Positions 37,366 through 46,397 of a DNA stretch of 64,000 nucleotides are shown in pieces. The notes beneath the pieces were generated by a model. That model saw only the letters and a list, made by a program, of their open reading frames with translations, did not search any database and was not told where the DNA came from. How positions within the stretch are numbered: the stretch's first letter is position 1; each line of letters opens with the position of its first letter. Both the position numbers and the translations under genes were made by a program. Source of the DNA: an uncultured Hyphomicrobiales bacterium (GTDB lineage: Bacteria; Pseudomonadota; Alphaproteobacteria; Rhizobiales; Xanthobacteraceae); contig CAIRGJ010000012.1 of NCBI GenBank assembly GCA_903878085.1, positions 1-64,000 of the forward strand, in the 5' to 3' direction.

Positions 37366-38347
37366 ACAGCGCCACGTTCACCGACGACTCCGGCAGCTCG
37401 ATGCCGAAGCAGCGCTGATAGAACTCGGCGACGATCGGGCGTTCCAGCTCGTCGCACTTGTTGAGGAAGGTGAGCCGGAACGCGAAACCGATATCGTTGA
37501 AGATCTCGGAATTCTCCGCCCAGGTGATCACCGTGCGCGGGCTCATCACGGTCGAGATGTCGCCGTTCATGAAGGCGTTGCGCGTCAGATCGGCGACCCG
37601 CACCATCTTGCCGACGATGTCGCGGCCCTGCTCGTTGCGATAGTGCTTGGCCTTGGCCAGCACGATCTCGACTTCGTTGTCGTGCGGCAGATAGTTCAGC
37701 GTGGTGACGATCGACCAGCGGTCCATCTGGCCTTGGTTGATCTGCTGGGTGCCGTGATAGAGACCCGACGTATCGCCGAGACCGACGGTGTTCGCGGTGG
37801 CGAACAGGCGGAACGACGGATGCGGTTTGATGACGCGGTTCTGGTCGAGCAGCGTCAGCCGGCCGGAAGTTTCCAGCACGCGCTGAATCACGAACATGAC
37901 GTCGGGCCGGCCGGCGTCGTATTCGTCGAAGCAGATCGCAACATTGTTCTGCAGCGCCCACGGCAAGATGCCGTCGCGGAATTCGGTGACCTGCTGACCG
38001 TCCTTGACGACGATGGCGTCCTTGCCGATCAGATCGATACGGCTGATGTGGCTGTCGAGATTGACGCGCACCATCGGCCAATTGAGCCGCGCCGCGACCT
38101 GTTCGATATGGGTCGACTTGCCGGTGCCGTGATAGCCGGTGACCATGACGCGGCGGTTGTGGGCAAAGCCGGCGAGAATGGCGAGCGTGGTCGGCCGATC
38201 GAAGCGGTAGTCCGGATCGACATCGGGGACGTGCTCATCGGTTTTGGAAAAAGCCGGGACTTCCATATCGCTGTCGATGCCGAAAACCTGGCGAATCGAC
38301 ACCTTCATGTCGGGCACGTTTTTCACTTCTTGCACTGCGGCAGTCAT
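37361..38347 (-). CDS. cobS: Aerobic cobaltochelatase subunit CobS (AAA+ ATPase)
   Basis: A 328-residue AAA+ protein. The Walker A motif is GYHGTGKST (71-79), Walker B is [11 protein letters not shown], and the sensor 1 asparagine is in [14 protein letters not shown]. CobS forms a hexameric ring with CobT that drives magnesium-chelatase-like metal insertion by CobN. The N-terminal [25 protein letters not shown] is the usual Rhizobiales start. cobT follows on the same strand. I see no cobalamin riboswitch upstream. Confidence 0.97.
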   Translation of the reverse strand: MTAAVQEVKNVPDMKVSIRQVFGIDSDMEVPAFSKTDEHVPDVDPDYRFDRPTTLAILAGFAHNRRVMVTGYHGTGKSTHIEQVAARLNWPMVRVNLDSHISRIDLIGKDAIVVKDGQQVTEFRDGILPWALQNNVAICFDEYDAGRPDVMFVIQRVLETSGRLTLLDQNRVIKPHPSFRLFATANTVGLGDTSGLYHGTQQINQGQMDRWSIVTTLNYLPHDNEVEIVLAKAKHYRNEQGRDIVGKMVRVADLTRNAFMNGDISTVMSPRTVITWAENSEIFNDIGFAFRLTFLNKCDELERPIVAEFYQRCFGIELPESSVNVALS

Positions 38348-38544
38348 TGATCCTCCGTGGCTTCGGGTGCGCCCGAAGCCCCTCCTGTGGTCCCGACTCG
38401 TACGGTCCGGCTGATTGGTGGCGGCAACTTAGCAGACCAATTGGCCGCAAAAAACCCAGGGGCCACGAATAACACCATCAATAATATCAATCAGATAGGG
38501 GTTGTCGGGCCTGCCTTAAAGGCGGGGCTGGGTTGCTTTCTGAT

Positions 38545-38717
38545 CCCTCCCCCGCTTGCGGGGAGGGTGGCGGGCGCAAGCGAGCCGGGTGAGGGCTGAG
38601 CGCCGCATCGAGATCACCCCACCCCGGCGCACCGCCATAGCCGATGCTCCGCATCGGCGTTCTTGAAGTGGAAACGGCGGCCGTAGGCCGCCTATGCCCT
38701 CCCCTTTCAGGGGAGGG
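38545..38717. repeat. Composite palindromic element
   Basis: A row of inverted repeats fills the gap between cobS and the J-protein gene: CCCTCCCCC/GGGGAGGG around GCTTGC (38545-38567), CCGATGC/GCATCGG (38641-38657) and CCCTCCCC/GGGGAGGG around TTTCA (38697-38717). The ends mirror one another, as in a composite repeat unit. The stretch 38348-38544 holds no visible gene. Confidence 0.65.
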
Positions 38718-38735
38718 ATAAAGAAGGAAAGAGGC

Positions 38736-39353
38736 TCAGCCGAAGCCGGCCGATTTCAGGTAATTGTAGGACTGGATGACTTCCACCAGGCGGTCCTCGG
38801 TGGAGCGGTCGCCGCCGTTCACATCCGGGTGGAACTGTTTGACCAGTTCCTTGAAGCGCACCTTCACCTGCGCCGGCGTGGCGCCGATGTCGAGGCCGAG
38901 CCTGTCGAGCGCCTTGCGCTCGGCGTTGCGGATCTGGCGGCGTTCGGTGTGCTGTTTCTGCTCGGTTTTCATACCGGCGCCGAACAGGCCGAACGGATCG
39001 TCGCCGGCGCCGAGCGCGCCCAGATCGGGCTTCACGGTGCGTTTGCCGGTGCCCATCTTCCAGGTCGGCCGATGGCCGGTCAGGGCGTCTTTCTGGAAGG
39101 CCAGCACCGCGGCGTCGTTCATGCCGGCGAAAAAATTATACGACTGATTGTATTCGCGCGCGTGCTTGATGCAGTAGTTCCAGTAATCCTTGTCGCTGCC
39201 GCGGCCCTTCGGCGCCTTGTTGGTCGCCTTCTCGTTGCAGCCATGCCATTCGCAGACCGGCCCGCCGGTCTTGGAGCGGCGGTCCTTGTCGGGCTTGACG
39301 CGAATCTTGTCGAAAATCGACGGTGCGTCTTTTTTGTCTTTGCTGTTTTTCAT
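38736..39353 (-). CDS. J-domain molecular chaperone (DnaJ-like)
   Basis: A 205-residue protein with its J domain at the C-terminus (about 145-205): LGLDIGATPAQVKVRFKEL, the HPD motif at 175-177 (KQFHPDVNGGD) and a final helix. The N-terminal part has a CEWHGC...CIKH arrangement (Cys/His residues at about 34-62) that may bind zinc. The family is a conserved alphaproteobacterial DnaJ variant that would stimulate DnaK on a specific client. bolA diverges from it 120 bases away, a conserved neighbourhood. Confidence 0.9.
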   Translation of the reverse strand: MKNSKDKKDAPSIFDKIRVKPDKDRRSKTGGPVCEWHGCNEKATNKAPKGRGSDKDYWNYCIKHAREYNQSYNFFAGMNDAAVLAFQKDALTGHRPTWKMGTGKRTVKPDLGALGAGDDPFGLFGAGMKTEQKQHTERRQIRNAERKALDRLGLDIGATPAQVKVRFKELVKQFHPDVNGGDRSTEDRLVEVIQSYNYLKSAGFG

Positions 39354-39473
39354 GACCGGCCACTATGCGCTTTCTCGGGTGACGCGTTCAAGTCTTAACA
39401 GGGTTGCATTGCACTTGATTCCGCCACGAAGTCGCCATTGACCTGCCCGCCGCGGTCACTTACCTCCCACAGC

Positions 39474-39743
39474 ATGCTTACCGCCGATCTAATCACACAG
39501 AAACTAACCGAGGCTCTGGCCCCGCAAAGCCTGAAGGTGGAAGACGAATCGCACCTCCACGCCGGCCATTCCGGCCATCGCGAGGGCGGACAAACTCATT
39601 ATCGCGTCTATATCGTGTCGAATGCGTTCGAAAATAAGACCCGGCTGCAACGCCATCGCCTGATCAACGAAATTCTTTCGGCCGAGCTGGCGGGCGGCGT
39701 GCATGCGCTGGCGATCCACGCCAAGGCGCCGGACGAAGGATAA
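39474..39743 (+). CDS. bolA: BolA family protein
   Basis: An 89-residue BolA. The class features are the helix IITQKLTEAL, VEDESHLHAGHSG with the conserved His cluster that shares an iron-sulfur cluster with glutaredoxin, and the C-terminal IHALAIHAKAPDE-type helix-strand. It works with GrxD in iron sensing and Fe-S protein maturation. ATG 39474 is preferred because it begins the conserved core. Its divergent neighbour is a J protein. Confidence 0.95.
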   Translation: MLTADLITQKLTEALAPQSLKVEDESHLHAGHSGHREGGQTHYRVYIVSNAFENKTRLQRHRLINEILSAELAGGVHALAIHAKAPDEG

Positions 39744-39760
39744 TTACTTAAAAACCGGAA

Positions 39761-40732
39761 TTATTGCGGCTTGATGTCGGCGGCGCGGATGATCTCGCCC
39801 CACATTTTGCGATCGTGCACGATCTGCTGCGCGAACTCCTCCGGCGTATTGCCAAGAAGCCGCGCGCCCAACTTGGCGAAGCGCTCCTGCAAGGCCGGCT
39901 TGCGCAGCGCCGCGGCGATGTCCTTGTGCAGACGCGCGACGATGGCCGGTGGCGTGCCCGCCGGCGCCACCACGCCGAACCAAGATGAGGCTTCATAATT
40001 GGCAACGCCGGCCTCGGCCGCGGTCGGCAGATTCGGCAGCAGCGCCATGCGCTGTTTCGCGGTCACGGCGAGCGCGCGCAGCTTGCCCGCCTCGATATGC
40101 GCCAGCACGGTCGGCGGATTGTCCACCACGCCATCGATCTGGCCGGCGAGCAGATCGGTGATCGCCGGCGCCGCACCGCGATAGGGCACGTGCGTCAACT
40201 TGATGCCGGCGGCGTGCATGAACATCGCCAGACCGAGATGGCCGGTGGTGCCAACGCCGGGCGAGCCGAAATTGAGCTTGCCGGGATTGGCGCGCGCCAG
40301 CGCCACCAATTCCGCCAGCGTCTTGGCTTCGACCCGGGGACCGACCACCACCATCATCGGCATGTCGGCGACATTCGAGATCGTGACGAAGTCCTTCTCC
40401 GGATCGAACGGCATGGTCGCGTAGAGGAATTGGTTGGCGGTGAGAATACCGGCCGAGGTCATCAGCAAAGTGTAGCCGTCGGGCGTCGAACGGGCGACGG
40501 CCTCGGCGCCGACATTGCCGCCGGCACCGGTGCGGTTCTCGACGATCACCGGCTGGCCGAGCGAACGCGACAGCTCATCGCCGACCGCGCGCGCCAGCAC
40601 GTCGGCCAGGCCACCGGCGGGGAATGGCGCAATCAGACGGATCGGCCGGTCCGGATAGTCCGCCCGCGCCGCGCCGGCGCAAATGGACAACAGAATTCCC
40701 AGCGCCAGCGCGCGCAGCACCTTGAATTTCAC
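39761..40732 (-). CDS. Bug/TctC-family periplasmic binding protein (second)
   Basis: A 323-residue receptor with a Sec signal (cleavage near ARA-D, about 24). The family motifs FPAGGLADVLAR, VENRTGAGGNVGAEAVA, FGSPGVGTTGHL and VPYRGAAPAITDLLAGQID are all intact. It binds small carboxylates or related compounds in the periplasm. As with the first Bug protein in the window, no transporter membrane subunits are nearby. It converges on bolA. Confidence 0.94.
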   Translation of the reverse strand: MKFKVLRALALGILLSICAGAARADYPDRPIRLIAPFPAGGLADVLARAVGDELSRSLGQPVIVENRTGAGGNVGAEAVARSTPDGYTLLMTSAGILTANQFLYATMPFDPEKDFVTISNVADMPMMVVVGPRVEAKTLAELVALARANPGKLNFGSPGVGTTGHLGLAMFMHAAGIKLTHVPYRGAAPAITDLLAGQIDGVVDNPPTVLAHIEAGKLRALAVTAKQRMALLPNLPTAAEAGVANYEASSWFGVVAPAGTPPAIVARLHKDIAAALRKPALQERFAKLGARLLGNTPEEFAQQIVHDRKMWGEIIRAADIKPQ

Positions 40733-40821
40733 GAAAGCCTCCCAGATCTGTCGCGTCTTGTTGCGATCGACGCGTTGCGGCCGTCATCTTGCCCGGGCAA
40801 GCGGCACGGATGCAAGGCCGC

Positions 40822-42111
40822 TTACTTCGCCTTGGCGGCCTGCTTGCGCGGCAGCGGCTGGATGCGCAGCGCGGTAATGCGGTTGCGGCTGCGGCGCAGC
40901 ACGCGGAAGCGGAAGCCGTGGAAGGTGAAGCTTTGCCCGACCTCCGGAATCGAGCGCGCCTCATGAATGACGAGGCCGGCGATGGTGGTCGCCTCTTCGT
41001 CCGGCAAGTTCCAATCCATCACACGGTTGAGATCGCGGATCGATACCGCGCCATCGACATTGACCGAGCCGTCCGGCTGGCGGCGCACGCCGGGAACGGC
41101 GACATCGTGCTCGTCGGTGATGTCGCCGACGATCTCCTCAAGGATGTCCTCGAGCGTCACCAGGCCTTCGACTTCGCCGTATTCGTCGACCACCAGTGCG
41201 AACGGCGTCTTGCGGCGGCGGAACGCCTTGAGCTGTTCCGACACCGACCGGGTATCGGGCACGAACCAGGGCGGCGCCATCAGCGCGCCGATGTCGACCT
41301 TGGCGGCGTTGCCATCGACCGCGTGCAGCGCGCGCAGCAGATCCTTGACGTGCAGGATGCCAACGATGTTCTCGGGGTTGCCGCGCCACAGCGGCAACCG
41401 CGTCACCGGCGAAGCGATTACCGCGTTGACCACCTCTTCGGGCGGGTCGTCGGCGTTGATGGTGATCATGTTGGTGCGATGGATCATCACATCCGACACC
41501 GCCAGTTCGCGCAGATCGAGCACGCCGCCGAACATATCGCGGTCGATTTTCTCGACGTCGCCTTCCCGGTGCAGCAGATCGACGGCGCCGCGCAGTTCCT
41601 CGCGCGCCGACAGCACTTGCTGGTCCTCGCCGACCGTCATGCCGATGAACTTCAGCAGCCAGCGCACCAGCGTCTCGATCGCCATCAAAATGGGGCCGAA
41701 AAATCTGACAAACCACAGCATCGGCCGCGCCACCGCCAGCGCGATGCGGTCGGGCGCGTTGAACGCCGCGGTCTTCGGCAGGATTTCGGAGAACACCACG
41801 ACGACAATGGTCATCGCCACCGTCGCGTAGACCACGCCGACATCGCCGAACCAGGTGAGTAGAATGTGGGTCGCCAAGGCCGAGGCGGCGATATTGACCG
41901 CATTGTTGCCGAACAGCAGCGCGCCGAGCAGCCGTTCGCGCTGTTGCAGCAGGCGGTTGACGATGGCCGCGCGTTTGTTGCCGTGCTTTTCCAGCCGCGC
42001 CATGCTGGCGCGCGACGAGGCCGTGAGCGCCGTTTCGCTGCCGGCGAAGAACGCCGACAGCAAGAGGCACACCAGCACCACAAGGAGAGACAGCCAGTCG
42101 TATTCGTTCAT
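40822..42111 (-). CDS. HlyC/CorC (CNNM) family ion-transport protein
   Basis: A 429-residue protein of the CNNM/CorC type: a membrane DUF21 domain (about 1-180, opening with WLSLLVVLVCLLLSAFFAGSETAL), a pair of CBS domains (about 200-330, HRTNMITINADDPPEEVV, IVGILHVKDLL, ALVVDEYGEVEGLVTLED) and a C-terminal CorC/HlyC domain (340-425). Such proteins handle divalent cations such as Mg2+. The gene starts ten bases after aroB, at the end of the aroK-aroB-CorC operon, an order conserved in Rhizobiales. Confidence 0.94.
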   Translation of the reverse strand: MNEYDWLSLLVVLVCLLLSAFFAGSETALTASSRASMARLEKHGNKRAAIVNRLLQQRERLLGALLFGNNAVNIAASALATHILLTWFGDVGVVYATVAMTIVVVVFSEILPKTAAFNAPDRIALAVARPMLWFVRFFGPILMAIETLVRWLLKFIGMTVGEDQQVLSAREELRGAVDLLHREGDVEKIDRDMFGGVLDLRELAVSDVMIHRTNMITINADDPPEEVVNAVIASPVTRLPLWRGNPENIVGILHVKDLLRALHAVDGNAAKVDIGALMAPPWFVPDTRSVSEQLKAFRRRKTPFALVVDEYGEVEGLVTLEDILEEIVGDITDEHDVAVPGVRRQPDGSVNVDGAVSIRDLNRVMDWNLPDEEATTIAGLVIHEARSIPEVGQSFTFHGFRFRVLRRSRNRITALRIQPLPRKQAAKAK

Positions 42112-42121
42112 CGTTTGGCGA

Positions 42122-43267
42122 TTACGCCTTCAGTTTGTCGGTGAGAAACGCCCGCACTTCGGCGGGATCGACGTCGTTGGCGATGAAAGCCTTGCCGATG
42201 CCGTGCACCAGAATGAAGGTGAGCTTGCCGCGTTTCACTTTCTTGTCCTGGGCGATCAGGTTCATCAAGGCATCGACGTCCGGCACGCCGCCGGACACAT
42301 CCTTGACTTGGGTGGGCAGCCCGACCGCTTCAAGATGGGCGCGCGCGCGTGTCGCATCGGCCGCGGCGATCAAACCCTTGCGGGCGGAGAATTCGAACGC
42401 CAACACGCAGCCGAGCGCCACCGCCTCGCCGTGCAGCAGCCGCTGCGAGAAGCCGGCGCCGGCCTCGAGGGCATGACCGAAGGTGTGGCCGAGGTTGAGC
42501 AGCGCGCGTTCGCCGATCTCGCGCTCGTCACGCGACACGATGCCGGCCTTGCCGCGGCAGCACACCGCGATGGCGTGTTCGCGCGCAAAACTTCCGGAAG
42601 ATTGCCCGCCGGCGAAAATGTCCTGCCAATTGGCTTCCAGCCAGGCGAAGAACGCCGCATCGCCCAGCAGCCCGAACTTCATCACTTCGGCATAGCCGGC
42701 GCGGAATTCGCGCGGCGACAGCGTGTCGAGCAAGGCGGTATCGGCGATCACCAAAGCCGGCTGATGAAACGCGCCGACCAGATTTTTGCCGTGGCGCGAA
42801 TTGATGCCGGTCTTGCCGCCGACCGAGGAGTCGACCTGCGACAGCAAGGTCGTCGGCACCTGCACGAAGTCGAGGCCGCGCCGCACGCTCGCCGCGGCAA
42901 AGCCGGCGAGGTCGCCGATGACGCCGCCGCCAAGCGCGACGATCAGATCGCTGCGCTCGATGCGCGCGGCGACGATCGCCTCGCAGACTTTCTCGAAGGT
43001 CGCGAAATTCTTCGAACCTTCGCCGGGCGGCACGACAATCGCCGAATGCTCGATGCCGGCGGCGTCGAGCGCGGCTTCGGCGGTGGCCAGATGCTTCTGC
43101 GCCACATTCTCGTCGGTCACGATCGCGACCTTGGCGCCCGGGCGCAACGCCTTGATGCGCGTGCCGAGCGAGCCGATCAGGCCGCGGCCGATGACAATGT
43201 CGTAGGCGCGCTCAGCCAGCGCGACCTGCACCACGATGGGTTCGCCCGAACGCAATGGTGCGGTCAT
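42122..43267 (-). CDS. aroB: 3-Dehydroquinate synthase
   Basis: A 381-residue AroB, the second enzyme of the shikimate pathway (DAHP to 3-dehydroquinate, NAD+ and a divalent metal). Visible motifs are GGGVIGDLAGF in the NAD-binding half, VPTTLLSQVDSSVGGKTGIN with the substrate-binding lysine, and the metal ligands in EVMKFGLL, LNLGHTFGHALE and LLHGEAVALG. It overlaps aroK by four bases (ATGA), showing translational coupling. Length is normal. Confidence 0.98.
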   Translation of the reverse strand: MTAPLRSGEPIVVQVALAERAYDIVIGRGLIGSLGTRIKALRPGAKVAIVTDENVAQKHLATAEAALDAAGIEHSAIVVPPGEGSKNFATFEKVCEAIVAARIERSDLIVALGGGVIGDLAGFAAASVRRGLDFVQVPTTLLSQVDSSVGGKTGINSRHGKNLVGAFHQPALVIADTALLDTLSPREFRAGYAEVMKFGLLGDAAFFAWLEANWQDIFAGGQSSGSFAREHAIAVCCRGKAGIVSRDEREIGERALLNLGHTFGHALEAGAGFSQRLLHGEAVALGCVLAFEFSARKGLIAAADATRARAHLEAVGLPTQVKDVSGGVPDVDALMNLIAQDKKVKRGKLTFILVHGIGKAFIANDVDPAEVRAFLTDKLKA

Positions 43268-43854
43268 GGTGTCTGCTCCTTGGCCGCCGGGATCCGAAGA
43301 TGCGTTGCCAGCGCGCCCATGATCTCGTTAACAATCGTGTCGTGCGGCTCGTCGCGCGAATGCACGACGATCTTGGACTGCGCATAGAACGGCTCGCGCA
43401 GCGGCATCAGTTCCTTGATCTTCTCGACCAGCGGCCGGTCGGTGCGCCGCTTGGTGCGTTTCACCAGCACGTCGACATCGGCGTTCAGCCAGACCGAGAT
43501 GCCCTTGGCCGCGATCAGGTCGCGGGTGTTGGCATCCATGACGGCGCCGCCGCCGGTCGCCAGCACGCTTGGCTTGCCGTCGAGCAACCGGGCAATGACG
43601 CGGGCCTCGCCGGCGCGGAAATACGGCTCGCCGTGTTTCTCGAAAATCTCGGGGATCGTCATTCCCGCCGCGCTTTCAATTTCGGTGTCGGCATCGACAA
43701 ACGGTATTCCAAGCCGGGCCGCAAGCCGGCGCCCGATCGACGACTTGCCGGCGCCCATCATGCCGACCAGCACGACGGAACGCCCGGCCAAAGCGCGGGC
43801 GATGGCCGACTCCAGGCCATTTTCCGCGGTTTTTTGAACGGCGCCGTTAACCAT
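43264..43854 (-). CDS. aroK: Shikimate kinase
   Basis: A 196-residue AroK, which phosphorylates shikimate at O3 using ATP. The P-loop GMMGAGKSSIGRRLA follows a short N-terminal extension, the substrate site DADTEIESAAGMTI and the arginine in EPYFRAGEARV are intact, and GGGAVMD is the second shikimate-binding loop. ATG 43854 has GGAAG seven bases upstream and is preferred over ATG 43887, which has no good site. First gene of the aroK-aroB-CorC operon. Confidence 0.97.
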   Translation of the reverse strand: MVNGAVQKTAENGLESAIARALAGRSVVLVGMMGAGKSSIGRRLAARLGIPFVDADTEIESAAGMTIPEIFEKHGEPYFRAGEARVIARLLDGKPSVLATGGGAVMDANTRDLIAAKGISVWLNADVDVLVKRTKRRTDRPLVEKIKELMPLREPFYAQSKIVVHSRDEPHDTIVNEIMGALATHLRIPAAKEQTP

Positions 43855-44026
43855 ACTAGTCTTCCAAAATCGTCCAACCGGTTCCATATACCAGCAAATG
43901 CAGCGCCGCGAGAGCGGGCGGTAGCGGGCCGAAAAACGGCGATCTTGTCAGCGCTGGCGGAACGTGGTCGTAACGCGTTGGTGATAGATCGGCCTTAACG
44001 GCGCGGACGACAGCTGGAATTCGATC

Positions 44027-44179
44027 ATGCCGAGTTTATTCAGATTCCTGATTTTCGTCGGCGTGCTCGGCGGCCTCGCCTATGGCGGGGTGTTCGCGCT
44101 CGCGACCTTCGTGCAATCCAAACCGCGCGAGATCATCGTGACCGTGCCGCAAGACAAATTTCTCAAGCAGCAACGGTGA
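44027..44179 (+). CDS. Small single-pass membrane protein
   Basis: A 50-codon gene starting MPSLFRFLIFVGVLGGLAYG. A single membrane helix covers about residues 7-30, followed by a short periplasmic or cytoplasmic tail with QSKPREIIVTVPQDKF. The stop is nine bases before the xerD ATG and translation of the two is probably linked. The frame has normal codon use for the organism and a similar small gene stands before xerD in related Rhizobiales, by my recollection. The function is unknown. Confidence 0.75.
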   Translation: MPSLFRFLIFVGVLGGLAYGGVFALATFVQSKPREIIVTVPQDKFLKQQR

Positions 44180-44188
44180 TCCCGGCGC

Positions 44189-45139
44189 ATGACCCCGAAA
44201 CGTGGGAATAACGCCGACGAATCGCTGGTCGAACTGTTTCTCGACATGCAGGCCGCCGAACGCGGCGCCGGCAAGAACACGCTCGACGCCTATCGCAACG
44301 ACCTCGCCGACCTGACCGCGCATCTGCGCGCCGCCAAAGTCAGCGTCGCCAAGGCCACCACCGACGACCTGCGCGAATTCCTCGGCTCCCTCGCCGAGCG
44401 CGGCTTTGCGACCGCGTCGTTGGCGCGGCGGCTGTCGGCGGTGCGCCAACTCTACCGCTTTCTCTATGCCGAAGGTAAGCGGAGCGACGATCCCGCCGCG
44501 GTGCTGGAAGGCCCGAAGCGCGCCCGCACGCTGCCCAAGATTCTCTCGATCGCCGAGGTCGATGGCCTGCTGACGCAAGCGCGCGCGCCGGCGGAAGACG
44601 GCACATCGCCGCCGGCCGTGCGCCTGCGCGCGGCGCGGCTGCTGTGCCTGCTCGAGGTGGTTTACGCCACCGGCTTGCGTGTGTCCGAGCTGGTGGCCTT
44701 GCCGGCGTCTGCCGCGCGCAAGGACCAGCGCATGCTGGTGGTGCGCGGCAAGGGCAACAAGGACCGGCTGGTGCCGCTCAATGGCGCCGCCAAGCGCGCC
44801 ATGGCGGAATATCTCAAGCTGCGCGGCGAGGCCGGTATCGATGCGAATTCGAAATGGCTGTTCCCCTCGTTCGGCGAGACCGGCCACCTCACCCGCCAGC
44901 ATTTCGCCCGCGAACTCAAAAGCCTGGGCGCGGCCTGCGGCATTACGCCGGAACGCTTAAGCCCGCACGTGCTGCGGCACGCCTTCGCCAGCCATCTGCT
45001 GCATAACGGGGCCGATCTGCGCGTGGTGCAGACGCTGCTCGGCCACGCCGATATCTCGACCACGCAGATCTATACCCATGTGCTGGAAGAGCGCCTGAAA
45101 GCGCTGGTGCGCGACCTGCACCCGCTTGCGGACGGGTAG
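44189..45139 (+). CDS. xerD: Tyrosine recombinase XerD
   Basis: A 316-residue site-specific recombinase. The N-terminal SAM-like core-binding domain (about 10-110) and the C-terminal catalytic domain are both complete. Catalytic residues visible are Arg164 (ATGLRVSEL), Lys188, His260 and Arg263 ([10 protein letters not shown]), His286 (LGHADIS) and Tyr295 (TQIYTHV). With XerC it resolves chromosome dimers at dif. Its place beside accA and aroK is the core location in Rhizobiales, so this is not an island integrase. Confidence 0.96.
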   Translation: MTPKRGNNADESLVELFLDMQAAERGAGKNTLDAYRNDLADLTAHLRAAKVSVAKATTDDLREFLGSLAERGFATASLARRLSAVRQLYRFLYAEGKRSDDPAAVLEGPKRARTLPKILSIAEVDGLLTQARAPAEDGTSPPAVRLRAARLLCLLEVVYATGLRVSELVALPASAARKDQRMLVVRGKGNKDRLVPLNGAAKRAMAEYLKLRGEAGIDANSKWLFPSFGETGHLTRQHFARELKSLGAACGITPERLSPHVLRHAFASHLLHNGADLRVVQTLLGHADISTTQIYTHVLEERLKALVRDLHPLADG

Positions 45140-45247
45140 AGTTCGCCGATGGGTAGTAAAAGGCGGCGTAAGAGCCATATTAACCCGATTGCTTGACTAA
45201 AAGCCTCCATCCGCGTCACACCGCATTTCTAACCCTGCCGGGATCCC

Positions 45248-46216
45248 ATGCGCAGCTATCTCGATTTCGAAAAGCCAGTGGCCGAACTGGAGGCCAAGGT
45301 TGAAGAACTGCGCGCCATGGGCGAGAGCGGCAGCGCAGTCGCCGTTGGCGACGAGATCAGCCGGCTCGAGGTCAAAGCGGCCACCGCGCTCAAAGAGCTC
45401 TATGCCGACCTGACGCCGTGGCAGAAGACCCAGGTCGCGCGCCATCCGCAGCGGCCGCATTGCCTGGATACGATCGGCGGGCTGATCAGCAATTTCATCC
45501 CGCTCGCCGGCGACCGCAAATTCGGCGACGACACCGCGATCATCGGTGGCTTCGGCCGTTTCCGCGGCGAAAGCGTCTGCGTCATCGGCCACGAGAAGGG
45601 CTCCGATACCGAGAGCCGGCTCAAGCACAATTTCGGCATGGCGCGGCCCGAGGGCTACCGCAAGGCGGTGCGCCTGATGGAATTGGCCGACCGCTTCAAT
45701 ATCCCGGTGATCATGCTGGTCGATACCGCCGGGGCTTATCCCGGCATCGGCGCCGAAGAGCGCGGCCAGGCCGAAGCCATTGCGCGCTCGACCGACGCCT
45801 GCCTGGGCTTGAGCGTTCCGAGCGTCGCGGTCGTACTCGGCGAAGGCGGCTCCGGCGGCGCCATTGCGTTGGCCGCCGCCAACCGCGTGCTGATGCTGGA
45901 GCACGCCATCTACAGCGTGATTTCGCCGGAAGGCGCAGCCTCGATCCTGTGGCGCGACACCACCAAGGCGCAGGAGGCGGCGACCAATATGAAGATCACC
46001 GCCCAGGACATGGTGCGTTTTGGGGTGATCGATGCGATCATTCCGGAACCGACCGGCGGCGCCCATCGCGACCCCAAGGCCGCCATCGCCGCCACCGGCG
46101 AGGCCATCGCCCATGCGCTGGCAGAATTGCGGCCGCTCGGCCGCGAGGCCGTGCTCAAGCAGCGCCGTGAGAAATTCCTCAATATGGGCAGGATCATAGC
46201 CCGGCCCGCCGGCTAG
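45248..46216 (+). CDS. accA: Acetyl-CoA carboxylase carboxyltransferase subunit alpha
   Basis: A 322-residue AccA, normal in length. It catalyses the carboxyl transfer from biotin to acetyl-CoA, the first step of fatty acid synthesis, together with AccD. Conserved blocks include [56 protein letters not shown] and [12 protein letters not shown], which form the crotonase-like active site. It follows xerD by 108 bases. Confidence 0.98.
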   Translation: MRSYLDFEKPVAELEAKVEELRAMGESGSAVAVGDEISRLEVKAATALKELYADLTPWQKTQVARHPQRPHCLDTIGGLISNFIPLAGDRKFGDDTAIIGGFGRFRGESVCVIGHEKGSDTESRLKHNFGMARPEGYRKAVRLMELADRFNIPVIMLVDTAGAYPGIGAEERGQAEAIARSTDACLGLSVPSVAVVLGEGGSGGAIALAAANRVLMLEHAIYSVISPEGAASILWRDTTKAQEAATNMKITAQDMVRFGVIDAIIPEPTGGAHRDPKAAIAATGEAIAHALAELRPLGREAVLKQRREKFLNMGRIIARPAG

Positions 46217-46270
46217 GCTCGCGGCAGGCCCTTAAGGGGACGGCAATTCCTTTCGGCTAAGTTCCCGGCC

Positions 46271-46290
46271 ACCAAGGCATTTACCTTGGT
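46271..46290. other. Hairpin upstream of the L,D-transpeptidase gene
   Basis: ACCAAGG (46271-46277) pairs perfectly with CCTTGGT (46284-46290) around a six-base loop. There is no T-run, so it is probably not a simple terminator; it may be an operator or a leader structure. Confidence 0.4.
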
Positions 46291-46397
46291 CCGCCATAGG
46301 GTTACCGTTGCCTCCAAGAGGATTGCTTGCCTTGCGGCTGCCACATCTTATGGGTAACGCTTGTCGCAATGGCCCGCCGTCCGGGGGAGTACCGCGT

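Noticed and set aside
38348-38735. Cobalamin riboswitch upstream of cobS
   Set aside because: The gap is made of palindromic repeats and I cannot find the conserved B12-box.
44189-45139. XerD-like gene as an island integrase
   Set aside because: It is in the conserved xerD position beside accA and aroK and has full XerD features. The tRNA-linked region is 25 kb away.
46308-46397. Longer N-terminus of the L,D-transpeptidase from ATG 46308 or 46350
   Set aside because: Neither has a ribosome binding site and the extra residues would bury the lipoprotein signal; TTG 46398 with GGGGGAG is better.
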